Virus record (IMG/VR): IMGVR_UViG_3300025070_000005
Coordinates: 1-36,439 of that record
Source of the DNA: a virus
Direction: 5' to 3' (one strand)
Length of the DNA stretch: 36,439 nt
Shown here: piece by piece, positions 24,164-30,717 of the stretch
How positions within the stretch are numbered: the first letter of the stretch is position 1
Layout: each line of letters opens with the position of its first letter
Notes under the pieces: generated by a model
Seen by the model: only the letters and a program-made list of their open reading frames with translations
Databases searched by the model: none
Told to the model about the DNA's origin: nothing
Program-made: the position numbers and the translations under genes

Positions 24164-25233
24164 TGCCTAACGCACTCATTATAGGGATATCAGACACTTT
24201 GAATCATGAATTAATAGTTCGTGATTCATTTCTTACCTACGCTCCTAGCGGATGGGATGCTGATATCATTATGGGTACGGAAAATCCTGATTTAATTGAC
24301 AATCAGTATGTAGTTGCTACTTTAGAAATGGGTGGTCAAATAACCTATACTGAATTAGATGGATTTAGAAACTACATATCCAACAACTCACAATACGACA
24401 TCATTATATGCTCTTACTACCTTGAAGGGATTGCATCTGTTTTAGAGGCAATAGTAAGTATTGAAGATAGAGTTTTGTTTATGCCTTTAGTTGGTGGTTC
24501 GGCTAGAAAAAAGAATAACATCATTTATTGTGGAGTAGGTGAAACATCAAACACGATATCAAGCGATAGCAGTAGAATTGAATGCTTCGATAAAGCTACT
24601 TTATTACAATCATCAAGACAATTAACTCCTTCTTATGTAGTGCCTTCAATCGCAGGGAAAGCTTGTTCACTAGTTGATGCAGGACTTACTAACACTCAGG
24701 TTCGCCAAGCCTTTAGAAGCAATTTAAACGACACTTGGACTCAAACAGATGGATTTGGTAAAGTACCATCTAGTTTAACCGTTCCCGAGAGCTACGACAT
24801 TGAGCCTGTAAACAACTTTAGTTTTATAGGTTATGCAAGTTCAACCTATTCAGAGTACACTTTATTTGAAGGGCAAACGATTGATAGTGTTCGTATTTAT
24901 ATGGACGACCAACTTTTATGGGATGGTAACGGAACCGAGAACACACTTTCAGCCACTACATACGCTCCATACGATACAAGGGTAACATACCGAGCTTTAT
25001 TTGAAGATTTTACTTACACATTTGACCAAGACGATGAAGGCGAACACGTATTCAAAGCCGTTGCAGTAGTTGATGATGTAGAATCAGATGCAGAGATTTT
25101 TAGTAAAGAAACGCTAACACTTACACAGGCTATTTTAGAAAACTATTTCGGTGTAAGTTATGACAATCCCGAACCAGCACCACCTGAACCCGTAGAGCCT
25201 GACCCCGAACCCGAAGACCCGAAGACCCGATAG
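24163..25233 (+). CDS. Tail-tip protein with degenerate subtilisin-like domain (frameshifted at 3' end)
   Basis: 356 aa as read. Residues 1-210 resemble the subtilase (S8) core: QYDIIICSYYLEG matches the DVINMSLG strand, VLFMPLVGG matches the AAGN turn, and TPSYVVPSIAG (155-165, Ser157) lines up with GTSxAxPxVAG of the catalytic Ser helix. No convincing HGT motif for the catalytic His is seen, so it may be inactive. A beta domain and a Pro/Glu linker follow. An 8-bp tandem duplication then shifts the frame, giving a premature TAG at 25231-25233. Confidence 0.6.
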   Translation: MPNALIIGISDTLNHELIVRDSFLTYAPSGWDADIIMGTENPDLIDNQYVVATLEMGGQITYTELDGFRNYISNNSQYDIIICSYYLEGIASVLEAIVSIEDRVLFMPLVGGSARKKNNIIYCGVGETSNTISSDSSRIECFDKATLLQSSRQLTPSYVVPSIAGKACSLVDAGLTNTQVRQAFRSNLNDTWTQTDGFGKVPSSLTVPESYDIEPVNNFSFIGYASSTYSEYTLFEGQTIDSVRIYMDDQLLWDGNGTENTLSATTYAPYDTRVTYRALFEDFTYTFDQDDEGEHVFKAVAVVDDVESDAEIFSKETLTLTQAILENYFGVSYDNPEPAPPEPVEPDPEPEDPKTR

Positions 25234-25517
25234 TTCCCGACCCCACACAACCGACAGCCGTACGAGTTGGAACGACTGTAACAGTTACAGCTAATGAACT
25301 GGGAACTAGTCAAAAACTCTTCCGTAAGCTACGAACTAACGATGAATGGGTACAAGTAGCGACTGCAACCGATGGAGTACTTACAGATACCGTTGATGAA
25401 GCTAAGAACTACATATACGCTATTAAGATAGCTAACTCAACAGATGAATCCGATTACTCGGAACCTGTGTATGTAGCAGGGGTTAAATCAACTCCGATAG
25501 TTAGTCTTATATATTAG
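25213..25517 (+). pseudogene. Out-of-frame Fn3-like C-terminal extension of the tail-tip gene
   Basis: GAAGACCC occurs twice in tandem (25213-25220, 25221-25228). Removing one copy restores an open frame that reads PEDPIVPDPTQPTAVRVG and continues to TAG 25515-25517, about 95 further residues with an Fn3-like look (VTVTANELGTSQKLFRKL; YIYAIKIANSTDESDYSEPV). There is no start codon to translate it alone. The long open frame with normal composition says that it was recently coding, or is still expressed by phase variation or frameshifting. Confidence 0.75.
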
Positions 25518-25968
25518 ATAAGAACTCTAATCCTTCATCAAAAGGACGATACACTCCGTTTATACGGCTCCAAGTTGCTTTTCTATTTCCTGTGTCAAGA
25601 TGAAACATAGTTCTACGCTTGAAGTTGTACGTGGTATCGGGGTAAATTCCAATTCCTGAGAAGTTTACCTTTTTTGCTATTGAGAAAAAGTCATAAGCAT
25701 TAGCATAGGCGTTAAGCGTATGAGCTTCAAAAAAAACATCTATTGCCTTCACTTCACCCCATTTATTTATGTTGTGTTGCGAGTTGCTATCATCTTCCCT
25801 ACCTATTGCATCTTTGTGTGGGCTTATTATAATCGGTGCGTTCCATATATTACGCAGGACATCCAATCTCACTAATAGTGAAGGGCACATATCATCGAAC
25901 CAATTCCTACCGTTACGATTAAACTCTGACTTCTTAAAGTGTGTTAATTTATCTTCCATTGGTTTCAT
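25507..25968 (-). CDS. Endolysin, M15-family zinc peptidase
   Basis: 153 aa. Likely cuts peptidoglycan peptides (D,D- or L,D-bonds). His65 in NSQHN, Asp77 in VKAIDVFF and His123/Asp125 in MFHLDTG form the zinc site in the order typical of Peptidase_M15_3; SGIGIYPD before the last motif also fits. It lies at the far end of the leftward operon, convergent with the late module, overlapping the extended tail-tip frame by 11 bases. No signal peptide, so it should need a holin. Confidence 0.82.
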   Translation of the reverse strand: MKPMEDKLTHFKKSEFNRNGRNWFDDMCPSLLVRLDVLRNIWNAPIIISPHKDAIGREDDSNSQHNINKWGEVKAIDVFFEAHTLNAYANAYDFFSIAKKVNFSGIGIYPDTTYNFKRRTMFHLDTGNRKATWSRINGVYRPFDEGLEFLSNI

Positions 25969-25974
25969 TTTTAG

Positions 25975-26076
25975 TTAATGGATAAGCACCCCTAACAGCT
26001 GGACTTTCACCGTGTTTTTCGGGGTTGCTGGTTTGAGTGCGGTACTATCAACCCTTTTTCCCTTCCATTGTTTCAT
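25975..26076 (-). CDS. Possible microprotein upstream of endolysin (33 aa)
   Basis: ATG at 26076 (complement), stop 25975, six bases before the endolysin start. Basic N-terminus (MKQWKGKRVD) and a hydrophobic end (TVKVQLLGVLIH). No family; kept because it fits between coupled genes. It may be non-coding. Confidence 0.35.
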   Translation of the reverse strand: MKQWKGKRVDSTALKPATPKNTVKVQLLGVLIH

Positions 26077-26130
26077 TTTTATTGAATTTTCATCGTTAGT
26101 TCAGATTTTTTGATACTAATTAAATAGTAT

Positions 26131-26190
26131 TATTCATCTTATTCTGAATATTTAAGAATATGCGTATTGAGCATATACTATGTTATGTGC
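26131..26190 (-). repeat. 60-bp dispersed repeat, right copy (inverted)
   Basis: Reverse complement matches 3601-3660 at 56 of 60 positions. On this strand it follows the end of the kinase gene, whose stop codon (26183-26185) lies inside it. A short GTTAT/ATAAC stem (26182-26186, 26196-26200) takes the place of the longer stem at the left copy. Confidence 0.85.
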
Positions 26191-26650
26191 AAGCTATAAC
26201 GTCTTTTAAATATTGTCCTGTGCTTAATTCAATCTTTTTACAACCAATCTGATTTTGCAATTGTGTTATCCATTCAGTCCAGTTATCACTTACCAGTTTA
26301 ATAAAACTTTCATTGCTTCCTCGTTGTTTATACCTTTCTATAAACTCTTGTTTCAAGTCAATATTTGGGTAAACAAGAGTAAAGTGAAAACCTTCTTTAA
26401 CAAGTGCATCCCTTACAACTTCGTGGCTACTTATAAGTATAATATCTACTTTACCCAAATTTGCCTTAATATGGTCTATGTAATTTTTAGGAAAAAAAGC
26501 TTTATCAAACTTACTACTATCACTATCTAAAACTTTTAGCTTAGAATGGTTGTAAAGGTAACTTTTGCCAACTGCTGGAAAGCCTGCACATAACAACGTG
26601 GATAATTCATTGATATTTTCTGCATTTTTGGAATCTAATTGTTTACTCAT
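26183..26650 (-). CDS. P-loop kinase-like protein
   Basis: 155 aa. Walker A GFPAVGKS at residues 23-30 and DSDSSKF at 42-48, followed by IILISSHEVVRDALV and the ERYKQRGSNESFI segment. This set is shared by small phage NTPases annotated as nucleoside/nucleotide kinase-like. Substrate not known. A leftward gene, flanked on both sides by AT-rich gaps with stem-loops, so it may be an independently acquired cassette. Confidence 0.7.
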   Translation of the reverse strand: MSKQLDSKNAENINELSTLLCAGFPAVGKSYLYNHSKLKVLDSDSSKFDKAFFPKNYIDHIKANLGKVDIILISSHEVVRDALVKEGFHFTLVYPNIDLKQEFIERYKQRGSNESFIKLVSDNWTEWITQLQNQIGCKKIELSTGQYLKDVIACT

Positions 26651-26712
26651 AATTTATTGTTTATTAATTAATATTTATTCTTTTTGTCGCAACGAAATCA
26701 TACACACAACCG

Positions 26713-26796
26713 TTATAATACAACTAAAATCACTATTCCAGTCCCTATCGTTATAATCAATGCTATTGTTAGCTTAAAGGCTTTTATTCTGTTCAT
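26713..26796 (-). CDS. Membrane microprotein (27 aa)
   Basis: ATG overlaps the upstream TGA as ATGA. After a basic start (MNRIKAFK) nearly all of the peptide is a single membrane helix (LTIALIITIGTGIVILVVL). Coupling and composition support it; function unknown. Confidence 0.5.
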   Translation of the reverse strand: MNRIKAFKLTIALIITIGTGIVILVVL

Positions 26797-27098
26797 TTCT
26801 TAATCTGAATTAACCCCTTTTCAATTAACTTAATTTGAGTTTCAAATATTGCTCGCATCCAATCCTGATAAGAAACCTTGCCCGAATCAGCGTGTTTGTG
26901 GCAATCATCACAGCCATAAGCGCCCCAAAAATCAGGGCTTTTAGTTCCCATTCCCTTTAAAGAGCTTGGAGCGTGGCAAAATACCGTACTTGCTTGCCTA
27001 TGGTTGCATACGTTTTCAATCCTGAATGCGCATAGCTCCCCGTGAGCGCTTCGAGTTATTGATTCTGATTTTATTACGGGTGGTTTAGGAAACATCAT
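26793..27098 (-). CDS. DUF1364-type HNH-like protein
   Basis: 101 aa. RSAHGELCAFRIENVCNHR, VFCHAPSSLKGMGTKSPDFW and GAYGCDDCHKHAD reproduce the order of conserved residues in DUF1364, a Cys/His metal-binding protein in phage recombination regions. It may be a structure-specific or HNH nuclease. Next to RusA, as in other phages. Confidence 0.8.
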   Translation of the reverse strand: MMFPKPPVIKSESITRSAHGELCAFRIENVCNHRQASTVFCHAPSSLKGMGTKSPDFWGAYGCDDCHKHADSGKVSYQDWMRAIFETQIKLIEKGLIQIKK

Positions 27099-27454
27099 TC
27101 TACATCCTCAATTTCAATTATAGTGTAAACTGATTTATTGTTTTTTGCTTTTTCCCATCGGGGTTTAAACTCAACTATTATAGAAGGCTTATCATCTTTT
27201 ATAACTCCTGAACTAACTAATCCGTCTCCCCAATGCTTGAAACTTGCACATAAATTATCCCAGTCAGGAGCTACCACGCTTGCCCGTGTATAAGTGATAA
27301 TAACCTTACCTTTATGCTTGTTGGGTTTCTCCGATATTATAGCCCATTTTATGGCTGTTTGTCGCTTTTTCTTAGCATGGAAGTGTTCACGGATCAATCC
27401 GTTTTTTCCATTTAAAGTTGGTGTTACAAAATCAAATTCAAGGCGTTGCTTCAT
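27095..27454 (-). CDS. rusA: RusA-family Holliday junction resolvase
   Basis: 119 aa. VVAPDWDNLCASFKHWGDGL followed by SSGVIKDDKPSI carries the conserved acidic residues (Asp64, Asp66, Asp77, Asp87/88) of RusA. It resolves branched DNA made during replication and ERF-driven recombination. ATGA contact on both sides. Confidence 0.88.
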   Translation of the reverse strand: MKQRLEFDFVTPTLNGKNGLIREHFHAKKKRQTAIKWAIISEKPNKHKGKVIITYTRASVVAPDWDNLCASFKHWGDGLVSSGVIKDDKPSIIVEFKPRWEKAKNNKSVYTIIEIEDVE

Positions 27455-27675
27455 TTTAAATAGTATCTGTTATTCTTCTTTTCAATTTCTACACACGTTC
27501 GCATTTCTGCTAACCTTCTTAATCCTTGCCTTTCACAAATATCAAACTGATCTAATATATCCGACAACTTAAAACCTTTGTATTCAAACTTAGAATAAAG
27601 CCAAATATAAATTAGCTTTGATCCAAAACTCATATCAAGGTCGTTAATAGTCTCTATGAAATCAGATGTTATCAT
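27451..27675 (-). CDS. Small winged-helix-like protein (74 aa)
   Basis: FGSKLIYIWLYSKFEYKGFK then LSDILDQFDICERQGLRRLA fit a helix, helix, recognition helix plus wing (IEKKNNRYYLK at the end). Probably binds DNA; no closer assignment possible. Overlaps its neighbours by 4 bases on each side. Confidence 0.6.
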   Translation of the reverse strand: MITSDFIETINDLDMSFGSKLIYIWLYSKFEYKGFKLSDILDQFDICERQGLRRLAEMRTCVEIEKKNNRYYLK

Positions 27676-27890
27676 ATTCTCTTTTTAGTCAGCTTGTAAG
27701 CCCCCTCCTTTTTTGTAAGATAACCTTTTTTAATTAGCGCTTTAATGTTCTGTGTTACGCTGTGAGGCGACCTAAAACCAAACGCTTCTTGTATTACAAT
27801 ATAAGTAGGAAAAACGCCCTTATCAGATTTATAATCTTTTATGTAGTTTAAAAACTCTAATTGCTTCAATGTAAGTTGTTTGCTATCCAT
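27672..27890 (-). CDS. LexA-type winged-helix DNA-binding protein, domain only
   Basis: 72 aa. LTLKQLEFLNYIKDYKSDKG, FPTYIVIQEAFGFRSPHSVT and IKALIKKGYLTKKEG reproduce the LexA N-terminal domain. The peptidase domain of LexA is absent, so it cannot be self-cleaved. It could compete at SOS boxes or act as a phage regulator. A 130-bp AT-rich gap upstream may carry its promoter, but I see no consensus there. Confidence 0.75.
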   Translation of the reverse strand: MDSKQLTLKQLEFLNYIKDYKSDKGVFPTYIVIQEAFGFRSPHSVTQNIKALIKKGYLTKKEGAYKLTKKRI

Positions 27891-28021
27891 CTTTATTTAA
27901 TATATGTATAATTAATATTGATTGCTACTTTAATATTATGTATTTTATATGTGCAAGCATGAGAAACAGCTTGGCACGTTCATAACAAAATTATGTTCGA
28001 TCAGGTAAAGAGCCGTGTATC

Positions 28022-28138
28022 TTAAAACGTATATGGCAGGAATATTCTTTTTTCATAGGGGCTTTTTTCTTTTGTTTCTTTACTTATGTTTACGGTGTTC
28101 TTTCCTTTGGTTTGTTTTCTTTTTAAGAAAGTGTTCAC
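28022..28138 (-). CDS. Basic microprotein (38 aa)
   Basis: GTG start overlaps the previous TGA (GTGA). Very rich in Lys and Arg (NTFLKRKQTKGKNTVNISKE), ending FLPYTF. Might bind nucleic acid. Low confidence because of composition and GTG start. Confidence 0.4.
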   Translation of the reverse strand: MNTFLKRKQTKGKNTVNISKETKEKSPYEKRIFLPYTF

Positions 28139-28227
28139 TTCTTCCTCTCCAATATAATAACCCCGATTATAATCAAAGCCAAATATGCTACAATCATTAA
28201 GTAGGATATAATTTGATGTTCGCTCAC
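28135..28227 (-). CDS. Membrane microprotein (30 aa)
   Basis: GTG start within the stop region of the previous gene. Central hydrophobic helix (YLMIVAYLALIIIGVIIL) with a basic end ERKK. Similar in style to the 27-aa peptide at 26713. Function unknown. Confidence 0.5.
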   Translation of the reverse strand: MSEHQIISYLMIVAYLALIIIGVIILERKK

Positions 28228-28439
28228 TTCATCCTCACTATTATTGGTGTTTTACCTTCGTAACTTATTACATTTTTATTTTCTCGTAACATCCTGATAA
28301 ACTGTTTCCTATTTGTAGAAATCAGAATAGTAAATCGCTTCACTCCGTGTATCTGATATTGATTCATCATTTCCATCAGGCAATCCAAAGGACTGCTTTC
28401 TGATATATCTCCTAGCGTTCGTGAAGTTCTTCCATCCAT
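28224..28439 (-). CDS. Hypothetical protein (71 aa)
   Basis: Soluble, mixed alpha/beta, with KRFTILISTNRKQFIRMLRE in the middle. No family recognised. Part of the chain of small leftward genes downstream of the structured RNA. Confidence 0.55.
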   Translation of the reverse strand: MDGRTSRTLGDISESSPLDCLMEMMNQYQIHGVKRFTILISTNRKQFIRMLRENKNVISYEGKTPIIVRMK

Positions 28440-28469
28440 ACAAAAGCATTAGTATTAATATTAAGTAAA

Positions 28470-28667
28470 TCATTCTATGCCTAATATAGATTTAGCTTGT
28501 TTCATAGCCTTATACTTCTGCATAGTGTCTAAGTCAATCGGGGTGTATGCTGTACCAATTTTAGCCATTGCGCCCATTACAAAGAGTTTATTACCCTGCC
28601 TGTCGAAATCTACTTTGCATTCTTTTTCCTTACCTGCAATCTCTAGTTTAATATCAAGAGTTTCCAT
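28470..28667 (-). CDS. Hypothetical protein (65 aa)
   Basis: Beta-rich first half (LDIKLEIAGKEKECKVDFDR) and helical second half (DTMQKYKAMKQAKSILGIE), like small tail-chaperone or DNA-replication accessory folds, but no match recognised. Start overlaps the previous TAA by one base. Confidence 0.6.
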   Translation of the reverse strand: METLDIKLEIAGKEKECKVDFDRQGNKLFVMGAMAKIGTAYTPIDLDTMQKYKAMKQAKSILGIE

Positions 28668-28732
28668 TATTCTTTTATCCTTAGATTTTTAATATCAACG
28701 CCAAACTTATCAGCTACTTTAAATTTACTCAT
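28667..28732 (-). CDS. Microprotein (21 aa)
   Basis: ATG overlaps the upstream TGA and its TAA overlaps the next ATG, so it is placed by double coupling. Reads MSKFKVADKFGVDIKNLRIK then E. May serve only to link translation. Confidence 0.35.
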   Translation of the reverse strand: MSKFKVADKFGVDIKNLRIKE

Positions 28733-28899
28733 TCCGAAACTCCTTTAAGTTTATTTATCTCTGTTACAAGCTCATTTATCTTTTCTATTAAAACGGCAAT
28801 GTTTTCAGATGTAGATTCGGGAACTGCTTTATATTCGTAACCATCAGGTTTTGAATACATGTTTGGCATATCCCATATTGAAATTTCTTTAATACTCAT
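28729..28899 (-). CDS. Hypothetical protein (56 aa)
   Basis: Start at the ATG at 28899 (MSIKEISIWDMPNMYSKPDG). The frame also has an ATG at 28956, but that extension would run through the inverted repeat 28927-28973 and looks unlike protein. The C-terminus is a coiled-coil-like helix (ENIAVLIEKINELVTEINKL). Confidence 0.6.
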   Translation of the reverse strand: MSIKEISIWDMPNMYSKPDGYEYKAVPESTSENIAVLIEKINELVTEINKLKGVSE

Positions 28900-28924
28900 T
28901 ATTCTATATTTAGTTAAAATTAAT

Positions 28925-29390
28925 TGAGCCGATTGAGGGATATGCTCCCCCTTCATCCATTGCAGAATCGGCTTCCAGAAACAACATAATTAACTGGTTT
29001 ATGTTTTACTGGATTATCCAGTTTAAAATAAGGCTCACTAACTGCTTCAGGGCTTAGTGAGTGGTGTGTTTCGTTACGTCTTTCAAAACCCGATACGCCT
29101 GAAGATCACCGCTTCCTTAAAATGTTGAGTGAGGACAGGATTCGATACCTGTAAGATGGTTTGTTGCTTCGATGCTTTAATCCATTTAGGAGTGTCCACA
29201 TGGGTCTTATCCATCTACCCGTTATAGCGTTTACTTATCGCATTGCCCGTAGTCTGGATTATTCGGTTAATAACCTATTTTTATGCGCTTTCGCCACCTC
29301 ACTCAGTTTCAAGGAACCCGAACTAAACACCGCTTTCATGTCTCTTTTGCTTCTAGGAAAGCAGGGCGTCCTAGAACATTCGGGTTCCAA
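28925..29390 (-). ncRNA. Candidate large ornate structured RNA
   Basis: A block of about 470 bp without a credible gene, packed with long complementary arms: 28927-28934/28966-28973 (8 bp), 28983-28989/28999-29005 (7), 29008-29013/29017-29022 (6), 29034-29041/29054-29061 (8), 29126-29134/29297-29305 (9), 29135-29139/29148-29152 (5), 29154-29159/29211-29216 (6), 29313-29322/29379-29388 (10) and 29351-29358/29369-29376 (8). Loop bases 29045-29051 pair with 29098-29104 (7 bp), a pseudoknot. Minus strand is preferred because all nearby genes and the strong promoter at 29744-29774 point that way; a TATATTTA box near 28911 keeps the plus strand possible. Size and phage setting recall GOLLD and ROOL RNAs, but membership is untested. 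Confidence 0.6.
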
Positions 29391-29452
29391 TTTCATTAAA
29401 TTCAAAGAACTGTTTAAAACCCGATTATGCTCTCACACACAATCGGATAATC

Positions 29453-29527
29453 TCATTTGCTTATTTTACTGATAAAATCGTCTTTCAGCGTTTCGTTTAT
29501 TTCGTTTACTATCTCGGAGGTTTTCAT
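29453..29527 (-). CDS. 24-aa ORF after the inverted leader copy
   Basis: ATG at 29527 preceded by AAAGGAATTGAT, the same spacing as at the right-hand end of leader copy 1. Product MKTSEIVNEINETLKDDFIS then KISK. A CCGATT/AATCGG stem (29421-29446) followed by TTTT on this strand comes shortly after the stop. It may be only a leader for the RNA downstream. Confidence 0.4.
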   Translation of the reverse strand: MKTSEIVNEINETLKDDFISKISK

Positions 29528-29546
29528 ATCAATTCCTTTTAATTAA

Positions 29547-29732
29547 AAGCACCTACTCACCTTCGGTGCTTTGAGAATTAGTTATTCTTCAAATCAGCTA
29601 TGTGGTTAATCCAGTTGTTAGCCTGTTCGTAATAATACTTATCACCCGTTTCAGCAAAGGCATCTTTAAAAAATTCTACTTTAGTTTCTGCGTGTTTAAT
29701 TTGTTCGGCCATAATTCTCAAAGTTTGTTATT
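29547..29732 (-). repeat. 186-bp leader repeat, inverted copy
   Basis: Exact reverse complement of 1-186. Flanks differ immediately at both ends. It starts 12 bases downstream of the -7 box of a strong promoter, the same arrangement as at the right contig end. Confidence 0.95.
29578..29712 (-). CDS. 44-aa leader protein, second copy
   Basis: Identical in sequence to the ORF at 21-155. The absence of even one synonymous change argues that the copies are kept alike by gene conversion or arose recently. Here it leads into the structured RNA block instead of a gene run. Confidence 0.6.
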   Translation of the reverse strand: MAEQIKHAETKVEFFKDAFAETGDKYYYEQANNWINHIADLKNN

Positions 29733-29743
29733 AATTGCTTACA

Positions 29744-29774
29744 CAAAGATAGTAAACTCTAAATTTAAAGTCAA
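29744..29774 (-). promoter_or_regulatory. Bacteroidota-type promoter for the inverted leader unit
   Basis: On the minus strand TTG (29774-29772), 20 bases, TATCTTTG (29751-29744), a full match to TTG-N20-TAnnTTTG. A dyad GTTAAC-TAAA-GTTGAC overlaps the -33 element and could be an operator. Confidence 0.75.
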
Positions 29775-29793
29775 CTTTAGTTAACAATTATTT

Positions 29794-30084
29794 TCAATTA
29801 ATCATTTGCATAGTTCCGTACCCGTGTTTTAGTACGTGAGATTGATACCACCTGTCGTTAATTAGCTCATTATGTTTTTTCACGCTCTTATAAACTGTTA
29901 CTCTCGTTCTGTTTAGAAATTCAGATATTTTTTTAATCGGAATACTTTGAGATTTACAAAGCGCTATAAACCCATGTCGGTACATACAAAGCTCCTGCAA
30001 CTGGTTAGGGGATGTAAGGTCGCTTACTATTATCCCGTGTTGCTTACAATAGAATTTTGCTAGGTTTTGGATGGATGGTTTCAT
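29794..30084 (-). CDS. DnaA C-terminal-domain-like DNA-binding protein
   Basis: 96 aa. LAKFYCKQHGIIVSDLTSPN, then a helix with GFIALCKSQSIPIKKISEFL and RTRVTVYKSVKKHNEL, which resemble the DnaA domain IV order of helices with its signature position. No ATPase part. Probably binds double-stranded DNA; might recognise DnaA-box-like sites in the phage origin or regulate. Confidence 0.6.
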   Translation of the reverse strand: MKPSIQNLAKFYCKQHGIIVSDLTSPNQLQELCMYRHGFIALCKSQSIPIKKISEFLNRTRVTVYKSVKKHNELINDRWYQSHVLKHGYGTMQMIN

Positions 30085-30335
30085 TTTATATCTTTTTTTG
30101 ATATAAGTTCAATTTCTTTATTTAATCTTTTGTTTTTATCGAAACCCCTTGATTCCTTTCTAAGCCTTTCCAATCTTTCAATGAGAACTTCTTTAGGCTC
30201 TTCAACTAATTCAATAGTAACCTTATATTTTCGATATTCTAAAAAATTTATATTGCATGGTTCTTCTTTTTTTAATTGATTAATCGTGTATGTATTTTCT
30301 AAATCTTTAAATGTTTCAAATTCAATTTTTTTCAT
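30081..30335 (-). CDS. Hypothetical protein (84 aa)
   Basis: Charged; beta-rich middle (NFLEYRKYKVTIELVEEP) and a long basic helix at the end (LIERLERLRKESRGFDKNKR). No family recognised. Stop overlaps the next ATG by 4 bases. Confidence 0.6.
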   Translation of the reverse strand: MKKIEFETFKDLENTYTINQLKKEEPCNINFLEYRKYKVTIELVEEPKEVLIERLERLRKESRGFDKNKRLNKEIELISKKDIK

Positions 30336-30339
30336 AATC

Positions 30340-30717
30340 CTATCCTGTTATTTTTTTATTTGGTTGTGATGTTAAATGCCAAGCATCACATTTTTTACAA
30401 AAGTATCTTCTCGATTCCTTTCTTGATGAATTAAAACTAAGCAAGCACCTACTAAGCCATTTCCTTGACTCTTCATCAGTAAATGACCTTTTACCACACC
30501 CTAAAGGCTCACTAATGTTCATGTATTCAGCCGTAAACTCTTTAAAGTCCTTCATGTTTTCATTTATGTATTTAATTATTACTGGCATTTTTGGGGTTTG
30601 CTCAGGTCTTACCTTTTTGCCATAAAAATCAGTAGCTACGTTTGATCTGTGAATGTTGTATTTATCCTTTAGGTACTTCATTACATCATCGTAATTTTTA
30701 GTCTCTGAATATTTCAT
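30340..30717 (-). CDS. Hypothetical protein with C-terminal zinc knuckle (125 aa)
   Basis: Helical N-terminal part and a C-terminal CKKCDAWHLTSQ segment, a Cys-Cys-His arrangement common in small replication-associated phage proteins. It is coupled to the DnaC-like gene by 4-base overlap, so a role near replication is plausible but not shown. Confidence 0.6.
   Translation of the reverse strand: MKYSETKNYDDVMKYLKDKYNIHRSNVATDFYGKKVRPEQTPKMPVIIKYINENMKDFKEFTAEYMNISEPLGCGKRSFTDEESRKWLSRCLLSFNSSRKESRRYFCKKCDAWHLTSQPNKKITG

Noticed and set aside
29126-29305. A tRNA or tmRNA gene, suggested by the ACAGG-ATTCGATA-CCTGT hairpin and 9-bp closing stem
   Set aside because: The loop has 8 bases, no anticodon arm or D-loop pattern can be drawn, no CCA-type end or tag-peptide frame is visible.
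29161-29472. 103-codon plus-strand open frame across the structured RNA block
   Set aside because: It begins at a TTG, has an unusual hydrophobic/basic composition, no ribosome site, and runs through paired arms; the arms explain the region better.
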